From the NCBI GenBank assembly GCA_963921195.1, contig OY992538.1, positions 240,119,462-240,183,461 on the forward strand: a DNA stretch of 64,000 nucleotides. The letters are read 5' to 3'. The notes under the pieces are model-generated. The model did no database searches, had not been told where the DNA came from, and worked only from the letters and a program-made list of their open reading frames with translations. The stretch comes from Pegoplata infirma. Taxonomy: Eukaryota > Arthropoda > Insecta > Diptera > Anthomyiidae. Position numbers and translations under genes: made by a program. Shown in pieces: positions 55,961-64,000 of the stretch (its first letter is position 1; every line of letters starts with the position of its first letter).

Positions 55961-58210
55961 ATGATTTTTGATAGATTATTTAATTTTTAATTTTCATAAA
56001 AAAATCATGTTTCTTGTAATTAAAATATATATAAGTGGAAATCGACTTCATCAATTTTTTTTTAAAGTAAAAAGGTTTTTTTAGACAATTTTTGTTCTCT
56101 AGTTTAATTATCGTGTAATGCTTTTGAAATTTTTTTTAAGTGTTTTTTGATCATAAACAAAAAAAAATAATTTAAAAAGCTTTTAAAATTTATTGGATTT
56201 GTATAAAATTATTAATATACTACAACGTTTTTCTGCTTCTTTCGTTTGTAATAATGCTTGATGATGTGAATATGTTGTTTTATTTTTATTAAGCTGGTTT
56301 TTATAACAACGTTTTTTGATTTTATAAAAATTTATAATAAATTATTTTTTATTTGAAAGTTCTATTGTAATTTAAAACTTAAATACACAAAAAGAAAAAA
56401 ATTTACGATGTCTAATGAAAATTTTATTTTGTTGTTTTCGGAAATCCATTGATAGATACATCGGTTTTAAAATTTGTTCAGACTTTGTTCTCTGTGTAAA
56501 GGAAATAATCTTTAAAATAAGAACTACCCTAATAAATAAAAAAAAACATATGATGAGATTTCGTAAAGAATATAATAAAGTTGTTTGACTGACTGAATTG
56601 ATAGAAATACTTGTTGTTTGGTTAACCCACTTAGGAAACTATATGATGTTTTCATATGAAAAGAAAAGTTTTTTTTTTTTAATGCCTATCCAACCGTGGA
56701 ATAACCTTGTCGGCACGTGTTTTTGCTTTCTTTAGACGATATTCCTGTTAGTTCGGAAGTTATAGGAATTTGCCCGAAAGTCCCCATTGTTCAATAATTT
56801 GGCAACGAAATTTTTAAGCACTAATAAAATCGTTTCTTTTGTATTTCTAAGTTCTAGTCAAATCGGTTCATAAGGGTTGGAATACTTCCCTTGTTAGAAA
56901 TTTTTACAAATATAAAGCATACAACTTATATAATTTTTTTATAATGACTCTAATTTGCATACTTCTGAGCATTTTTTTCTGTTAAACAAATTTTTATATA
57001 TAAATTTAATAAGTGTGAAATTGGGCATTTGTATGATTGTTTTCTCTGTGTGTATTTATTTTTAGTAATACATTTTATTTTCAGTTGAGTATATTTTAAA
57101 AATGAAATGTGTATTTTTAACATAAATTTCGTATATTTTATGCTACATTTATTTTACTGCATAGTATCCCAACAAAACTTTTCATTACTGAAGAGCTTAC
57201 AAAAGGGAAAACCGTTTTTTTAAAATCCACCATGTATTTTTTCTTAAAGAGCAAACTTTTTGTTTAATATATTAAAATAGAGGAAGAAAAAAATCTATCA
57301 ATATTTTTTTTTAAAACAACTGTAAAAAGAAGGTGTTTGAGACTGTTTATACAAAGAGAACTGAAATTGCAGTTGAAAACAACAACAACTTTTACTTAGA
57401 TCTTAAGTAGCTGGTGATGCTTTACGTCAGCACACATAGACTCTAAGTTCCGTTATGATTTAGGTAAGAATACATATTTTGTTCATATTTCCAACTTTTA
57501 AGTGCATAATTTTGCATATTTTATAGAATATGCAAAATAAAAAAAATAAAAACTTTATATAAACAAATCTTAAATCTTAAAATTAAAACCCGCGTTATTT
57601 TTTGCTTTTTCCGACTTTTTTTTTGTATAAAAAACAAGATTTTTATTGCACATACATATTTCATGATTTAAGTGCATATTTTTGATTTTTTAACTCATAT
57701 TTTAAGCCCACACTTTTGATTTTCTAGTGCATGAAAATCTTAGCTCTATTTATTATCATCGTATGTTGTAATGACAACTTATTACCCTATTTTTGCTGGG
57801 TTATATTTATATAATTTTTGCCCTTTAAAAACGATTGATAAATCGTTACTTTGATGTATTTTATGGTGTTGATTTTTTATGTAAAATTTATATCGCATGT
57901 GATGTGGTTTAAAAATTATGTAAAAATAAACTCACATAATTGTGCACTTTGTACAGTATTTTTTTTTTGTATGCGTAGTATGTGTGAATTTAAATTTAAC
58001 AGTCAGTGGTAATAAATAAAAGAACAGAATCAATATCTATCGAACTAATATATACAATGGTCGAAAAAAAATATTTAATTTTATATAATATTTAAAACGG
58101 TTATTAAATATTATTGAAAAATATTTAAAATAATTATTAAATATTGCTTCTATTAAATAATATTTAAAATTTTTTGTTAAAAAAAAAAAAAAAAATCGGA
58201 AATATATTAA
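55961..58210. repeat. AT-rich spacer with old repeat pieces
   Basis: 56630-56900 matches the 5930-6200 repeat (ATGATGTTTTCATATGAAAA, ATTCCTGTTAGTTCGGAAGT). About 57409-57463 (minus) is a LOA-type 3' tail (complement GAGTCTATGTGTGCTGACGT). 57480-57760 is a decayed relative of the 19493 hAT-like element (TTAAGTGCATAATTTTGCAT). No gene is supported. Confidence 0.5.
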
Positions 58211-58213
58211 ATA

Positions 58214-59430
58214 CACTGCGGAACACTAAAAAATAAACAAGAGTTACGACCTTCATATCTATATATTTCGGACATGCTGAATCGAATGGCGTACTCCGTT
58301 TTTCGATGTATGGTACAGTTTTCTTGTAAAATGTCATTAAAGATTGGCTGATTTTCAGCTGCTTTTTTAACAAAAAAAATTCCAAAGTTTATGATTTTTA
58401 AATTTTATGGCATGGAATACAAAGATATAACTTGTAGCAATATTTCTAATATAAATTTGGTTTAAAGCTTTTCATCTTAACCCCTTTAATTCGCGGATTT
58501 CTTCATTTTTTTAAGTTTTCGCGAAATTAACCGCTAAATTGGTCTCTGATAAAAAACTTGCATTTTGTGGATCATAAAGGCGTCCATGACACTACGAATA
58601 GTGGACAAAAAACATCTATGTTATATGGACCATCATGAAGAAAATCGCGAAAAACCGTTTTTTTTTTATATGGCAGCATCACTTTAGGAGATGATTTGAG
58701 GCTTCATCTTTTAGTATATAATGTGGGAACCTTAAACAATGAACTAACCCAAAATTTTTCCAAAAAAGTTTTCATTTGCAAAAGTTATCTTAACAAAAAC
58801 TATAATTATTGTATCGCAAACACTGAAATAACAGTTTTTGTTAAGATAACTTTTGCAAATGAAAACTTTTCTGGACAAATTTTGGGTCAGTTCATTGATT
58901 AAGGTTCCCACATTATATACTAAAAGATGAAGCCTCAAATCATCTCCTAAAGTGATGATGCCATATACAAAAAAACGGTTTTTCGCGATTTTCTTCATGA
59001 TGGTCCATATAACATAGATGTTTTTTGTCCACTATTCGTAGTGTCATGGACGCCTTTATGATCCACAAAATGCAAGTTTTTTATCAGAGACCAATTTAGC
59101 GGTTAATTTCGCGAAAACTTAAAAAAAAGAAGAAATCCGCGAATTAAAGGGGTTAAGATGAAAAGCTTTAAACCAAATTTATATTAGAAATATTGCTACA
59201 AGTTATATCTTTGTTTTCCATGCCATAAAATTTAAAAATCATTAGCTTTGGAATTTTTTTTGTTAAAAAAGCAGCTGAAAATCAGCCAATCTTTAATGAC
59301 ATTTTACAAGAAAACTGTACCATACATCGAAAAACGGAGTACGCCATTCGATTCAGCATGTCCGAAATATATTGAAATGATGGTCGTACCTTTTGTTTTC
59401 TAAAATAGTGGTTAGTTTTGTCACGCAGTG
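58214..59430 (-). mobile_element. CACTGCG foldback family, copy 2, 3-bp TSD ATA
   Basis: The left end is CACTGCGGAACACTAAAAAA and the right end TTAGTTTTGTCACGCAGTG, flanked by ATA (58211-58213, 59431-59433). Terminal sequences are in the opposite order to copy 1 (38994), but the loop (ATTATTGTATCGCAAACACT) has the same orientation. The two arms are more alike here than in copy 1. 1217 bp, no transposase. Confidence 0.9.
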
Positions 59431-59433
59431 ATA

Positions 59434-60643
59434 TTTTTGCTATAAATCAGAAAAATTATAAAGAAATAATAATAAAAAAAATCAGACGATATCAAAAATA
59501 AAAAAAATATAAATTTAATATTAAAAATTTTTTGTTAAACACACAAAACAAGAAATCTGAAAAATACTAAAAAATGTTACAGATCAGAAAAATTAGAAAA
59601 AATTTTTAGGCATTTTAAAAGATTTCATTCTTCATTCGTCTTGGGCGAATTTGAATGTATTTTGTATATTCAAATCCGATTTTCTCGAAAAAAAAACGAA
59701 AAACACGCGTCTGAATTGTTTTGTGTGGATAGACAAACATCTAAAATTTAAAAAAGAATATACAAAAAAAGTGGCAGGATTTGTAAAAAAATGGGAAATT
59801 TCAGAATGAATTCTAAAAATTTTTCAAAATAAAAATTTTTAATACATAAAAAACATACAAGAATTAAAATTTTTGAGATTATGGTGCATTCCGTTTTATA
59901 TTGATAAATATTTAAATACGGCAACTCGACAAAAATTTTAAAATTTATTTTAATATTTAGCCCCGCCTTCTAAGCCCAGGTTTTGAAAAACCAAAAAATC
60001 AATTTTCTAAGTTCCATATAGGGCTATCAATACAACCTATTCAGAAATTCATGGGGCACATGGTTTTCTGTAGCGAGACATTTGGTGTGGAATGCCTCAT
60101 ACAAGAAAATTTTAAAAAATTAAGAAAATATAAAAAAAAATTCAGAATAAATTCAGTAGCGTTCGGGAAAATATAGAAACAAAGAAACGAAATTCGGAAA
60201 AATAAAGTAATGTCCACCTGTCTGTCCGGTTGTTCGTCTGTTTGATAAAATGGCGATCACTGTCAAAATATTACACAGATATGAATGTAACTTTAGATAT
60301 TTACTTATTATTGCTGCAATAAGTTTAGTACTGCATTTGACCGATATTGGTTCAGCGGTTCAAAAGTTATGAACGATAATATAAGGACAACTAGAAATTT
60401 TTGGTACATTATACATAACCTAAAAAATACAAAATATTTTTTCCGGCTGCTGTTTGTCACATGAATTTGTTACCGCAAGGTATTTAAATAATTAAATTTT
60501 TTTTTCCAAAAAATTTTTTCCCCGGACTTTTTTTTTAAATATTTGTTTCTCAAAATAATGCCTTTTACCAATTTGTGCAACCCAACACTTTTTTACCCAA
60601 CATTTTTTCCGCTGAAATTTTTTTTTAAATGTAACAATCTTTA
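59434..60643. repeat. Spacer with repeat family C (minus) and a decayed dispersed repeat
   Basis: 59860-60060 on the minus strand contains AACGGAATGCACCATAATCT and gives an uninterrupted version of the 46925 insertion site. 60205-60440 parallels 49095-49330 (GTCCACCTGTCTGTCCGG, TTCAAAAGTTATGAACGA). No gene. Confidence 0.55.
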
Positions 60644-61207
60644 CACTCAGAAAAATATGTAAGTTACTACATGTTAGTTGTTTGTATATTTTACAGTAGT
60701 AAGTTGTTTTCAACTACAAAGTCAGTTGTTTTTGTATGAAAAATATCAAACAACTATTTCTGTTAGTTATTTTAAGTCGTTTTTTTGAATAACTAACAAA
60801 AAAGTACTGTAATGTAGTAACAGTTATTTAAAGTAGTTAATTTTATTTCTTATCTCTGAAAAATTTTCAAAGTTTTTTTATTCAAAAAATAAAAATTAAT
60901 TTTCGTTTTTTTTATTTTTCAAAGCATTTTTTTTTTTTTTTTAAATTTGAAAAAATTTGGTCTTCCATTTTTTTCTGAAAAATTTTTGGAAAAAAAATTA
61001 TATATTGATTATTTTTACTACATGTTCGTTGTTTTGACTACAAATGTAAGTAGTTTTTACTACATAAGTCAGTTGTTTTTTGTCAGTTAAAATAACTAAC
61101 ATTGTTAGTTGATTTAACTGAAAAAGTAGTTGACCCCAAAACAACTTACAAAGTAGTTATTTTAACTGACATTTTCAGTTGATTTTACTAACATAATTTT
61201 TTGAGTG
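60644..61207. mobile_element. TA-flanked MITE, AGTTGTTTT-word family, copy 3
   Basis: CACTCAGAAAAATATGTAAG and ACATAATTTTTTGAGTG ends are flanked by TA (60642-60643, 61208-61209). It is a reversed copy of 32493-33066. 564 bp, non-coding. Confidence 0.9.
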
Positions 61208-61429
61208 TATGAGATTTTTTTTTATAAAGAAAATGCGAACCACACGAGAATTGTTATAATTTAATGTAAAAATCCCTTACACTGACTTACTGCTATTATC
61301 AGATTCTATTTAACTTTACAACACTGTAAAACTATAATTTTTATATCCAAATATAAGGGATTCCACAACAAATGTTCCGCTAAAGAAAAACATATTTCCC
61401 ATGAATTTCTGAATAAGTTGTATTAAATA

Positions 61430-62313
61430 AGTTGTATTGAAACTAAGAAAATTGAGTTTTTGCTTTTTAGATTTTTCAAAACCTGGCATGGCTAAATATT
61501 GAAAAAAATAAACTGCAAATTTGTGTAGAGTTGCTTTTATTAAATGTTTATCAAATAAAAACGGAATGCACCATATTCTCAAAAATTGACATTCCAGTAT
61601 ATTTTTTTTATCGGCTATCGATTCAAATTTTTTGTTTTTTAAAAATTTTTAGAACCCGTTCTCAAATTTCCCATTATATAAAAAGTCAATTTATCAAAAA
61701 TCTGCCGATTTTTTTTTCTTTTTTAATATTGCAAAAATTTTCAAATTGTTCTGAAATTTTTTATTTTGTAAAAAAGTCAATTTATTAAAAATTCGTTCAC
61801 TTTTTTCCCCTTTTCCATTTTTTTTTTAGTTTTGATGTTTGTCTATCCACACAAAAAAAAAATCAGAAGCACATTTTTTTTTTTAGAAAATCGCATTTGA
61901 ATATTTATTTTCATTATAATTTTGTAATTTACTTGTTCTAACAAAGCGTATGAGTTACAAATCAGCAAATTTCGTAAATATTTGTAACTCATGCGCTATG
62001 TTGAAACAAGCAAATGCAAGAAAATTACAAAATATTATCAAATTTATTATTCAAATGCGATTTTCTAAAAAAAAAAAACGAATAACGCGCTTCTGATTTT
62101 CTCTGTATGGATTGAAAAAGCATTTAAAAAAAAAATTAAAAGGGTGAAAAAGAGACCGGATTTTTTACTTTGTGTGGATAGCAAAAAATATTTAAACTTA
62201 AAATCAAAAATGAAAAGGGGGAAAAGTGGACGGATTTTTTATATTTTTTACAAAATTAAAAATTTTAGAACAATTTGAAAATTTTTTTAATATTACGCCT
62301 TCTAAGCCCAGGT
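61430..62313 (+). repeat. Dispersed repeat family C, copy 3, palindromic
   Basis: It includes AACGGAATGCACCATATTCT, then a large inverted repeat: TTGTCTATCCACACAAAAAA, TTAGAAAATCGCATTTGAAT and GTTCTAACAAAGCGTATGAG at 61835-61950 face their complements at 61985-62170. It continues to TTCTAAGCCCAGGT, where the 62314 element is inserted. Confidence 0.65.
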
Positions 62314-62611
62314 CAGAAACTAATATAGACTCGACAGTAGGATTTTATAACAAAATACGGAGAAAAACTTAGCGACTTTAGGAGAAAACAGAGCGGTTTT
62401 AGTTGGTTTTAAGCTTATATGGCAACACTTTATTCTAATTAGGAGGAATTGAAACAATATAATCGGATCTGGCATCTATTTTTATTATGGAGCTTTATAT
62501 TAATTTTCTCATTCGAACCCAATTAGTAAAATAAATTGAAAAAAATTAACCATATGGTTGAAGACTACTTTTTGACACCTGTCATAATTGTCGAGTCTGT
62601 ATTAGTCTGTG
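62314..62611. mobile_element. AGACTCGAC element, copy 1
   Basis: CAGAAACTAATATAGACTCG at the left and complement CACAGACTAATACAGACTCG at the right pair. 298 bp. The flanking 7-mers CCCAGGT and CAGAAGT match at four of seven, so the duplication is aged. It is inserted in family C, whose uninterrupted form (GCCCAGGTTTTGAAAAAC) is at about 59975. Confidence 0.7.
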
Positions 62612-63195
62612 CAGAAGTTTTGAAAAATTAAAAAAACAAAAACGCAATTTTCTTAGTTTCATATAGGGCTTCCAATACAACCTATTCAGAAATTCATGAG
62701 CACATGTTTTTTTCCTGGACATTTGGTGTGGAATGACTCCTATGTATGTATGTATGTGCTTGTGAATGTTTGTATATGTGTGTATATATGCATATTTGAA
62801 TAGTAGTAAATGTTGAAACATAAAAAAGTCCTTAATTAAATGAAACTTAATGGAGTGTGAAAAACGTTATAATACACTCACACATAAACATACACATACA
62901 TATATGTAGTTTTAATACATACATACACGACTTTTCACATATTATTATAAAAATTTATTTTATGATCAAAAGTTTATTAATAAATATAATTATATTTGCA
63001 GAAAAAGTTGCAAAAATCCATAAAATTAATATGATTTAAAACAATAAAAAAGTAAAAAGACAACACTTTCAAAAGATTATTAACATACCCAGTCAGAAAT
63101 TGCCAACCGTACCAACAATTTTGTGGTGGAACAATATCGGGCTAACGAAAAATACAACATTGTATAACGTAAAACAGTTTCACTTAAAATATTGT
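62612..63195. other. Rest of family C copy 3, then AT-rich spacer
   Basis: AACGCAATTTTCTTAGTTTC and CAACCTATTCAGAAATTCAT (about 62640-62700) belong to family C (compare 60030-60060). TATGTATGTATG and CACATAAACATACACATA simple repeats follow. No gene. Confidence 0.45.
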
Positions 63196-63495
63196 CACAG
63201 ACTAATACAGACTCGACATAAGTGACAGGTGTCAAAAAAGTATTCTTTAACCATATGGTTAATATTTTCAAATTATTCTACGAATTAGGTTAGAAAGAGA
63301 AAACTGATATAACGCGCCATAAGAAAAATGGATGCCAGATCGGATTTTGTTGTTTCACTCACTCCTAAGTCGTAGAAAGTGTTGCCATGTTAGCGTAAAA
63401 CGGACTAAAAACCGCTGTGTTTTCTCCTAAAATCGCTTAGTTTTTCCCCATTTTTTCTTGTAAAACTCTACTGTCGAGTCTGTATTTAGTCTGTG
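63196..63495. mobile_element. AGACTCGAC element, copy 2, 7-bp TSD ATATTGT
   Basis: CACAGACTAATACAGACTCG and complement CACAGACTAAATACAGACTC form the ends, flanked by ATATTGT at 63189-63195 and 63496-63502. It is a 300-bp reversed copy of 62314-62611 (GACACCTGTCA and GTTGCCATGTTAG blocks correspond). No coding capacity. Superfamily unknown. Confidence 0.85.
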
Positions 63496-63502
63496 ATATT
63501 GT

Positions 63503-64000
63503 GTTGGCTCAACTTTGTGTTTACATAAATCACTACACTGTGCATTAAAATTTAAAAGTTCTACATTTTTATTTTTTTAAAAAGATTTTGATTTACATAG
63601 ACCTCAACTCTTTAATCTTAGTGAACACTTAAGTAGTTGCTTTTTTCAACCATTTTGTGCAAAATGGTAACTAAAAAGCACTACATCGAGATTTTTAATG
63701 CATCCCTACGCGAAAGGTAAATCCAATGTCGTAAATTTGTAAAATCAATGTTAACCCAACGTCAGAACAAAAGTCGAGCGATCGTTGGCCACTGTTATCA
63801 TTTCAACTTCGGATTGACGTCGTAGACTTAGAAACGGGTATGTTTCGCCAACGTTGGTACCGTCTGCCTGGGTAGATACACACCCAGGCAGAAAAATGCG
63901 AACGAGAAAGCGCTGGCAAAGTACCTTTTATGGTCGCTTGTGTGCTGGGAAAGCATCACAGTTTGGTACTCCCCCAGCGTCCAAAATGATAACCACGGTA
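63503..64000. other. Right edge: spacer and ACCCAGGCAG inverted repeat
   Basis: CTGCCTGGGT (63864-63873) and ACCCAGGCAG (63882-63891) are perfect complements separated by 8 bp. Sequence from about 63690 is more GC-rich, with CCAACGT and ACGTCGT motifs. This may be two element ends or a new element running off the window. Confidence 0.5.

Overview
The window looks like AT-rich, non-coding, repeat-dense nuclear DNA of a higher fly, most likely a calyptrate (blow-fly or house-fly type). This rests on three things. There is an array of insect-type tRNA-Arg(ACG) genes. There are many copies of a dispersed repeat that opens with ATACCCTCC and carries 'GTCATTCCGT ... CGAAATAT ... GACCCCATAAAGTATAT' and TCCGTCCGTCTG-type runs; I recognise this from memory as typical of such genomes and have not searched for it. 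There is also a LOA-like non-LTR retrotransposon remnant. No bacterial signatures are present. I found no protein-coding gene I can support: every open frame is short (122 codons or fewer) and lies in low-complexity, palindromic or transposon sequence.

The only clearly functional genes are RNA genes: eight tRNA-Arg(ACG) copies, one isolated at about 48.4 kb and seven packed into 52.6-55.2 kb on both strands. Six are identical over 73 nt. One carries a compensatory acceptor-stem pair change (C5-G68 to T5-A68). One has a damaged T-arm/B-box and is probably weak or dead.

Almost everything else is non-autonomous DNA transposons, many with exact boundaries and target-site duplications (TSDs) that can be read directly. 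(a) Seven elements have perfect 8-bp TSDs and an eighth has an imperfect one, all with TAG/CAG-type termini; I read these as hAT-like. They lie at 1.9, 11.6, 18.7, 19.5, 22.2, 23.7, 34.6 and 49.5 kb. (b) Three large foldbacks start CACTG and have 3-bp TSDs (0.25, 39.0, 58.2 kb). (c) A large set of TA-flanked palindromic MITEs share CACTC/CACTG/CACAG-type ends but have interiors built from different short repeated words (3.3, 5.1, 9.3, 13.0, 19.7, 26.6, 27.4, 30.4, 32.5, 33.7, 60.6 kb). (d) One element has a 9-bp TSD (46.9 kb), one family has a 7-bp TSD (62.3 and 63.2 kb), one element has a perfect 29-bp terminal inverted repeat (6.5 kb), one is a TA-flanked mariner-like relic (12.2 kb), and one is a tandem dimer (25.7-26.4 kb). 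Insertions are often nested, which gives relative ages.

Other structure includes two inverted copies of a repeat containing long (TTTTTTCATCAATAT)n arrays (17.7-19.5 and 50.7-52.2 kb), palindromic minisatellites (45.9-46.7 and 32.1-33.1 kb), and five degenerate tRNA-like modules, two of them inside a single TA-flanked MITE. The most unusual signals are arm-to-arm homogenisation and loop inversion in the CACTG foldbacks, the constant-end/variable-interior MITE set, the MITE carrying tRNA-like modules, and a 2.1-kb nearly perfect hairpin that could be a hairpin-RNA/siRNA source.
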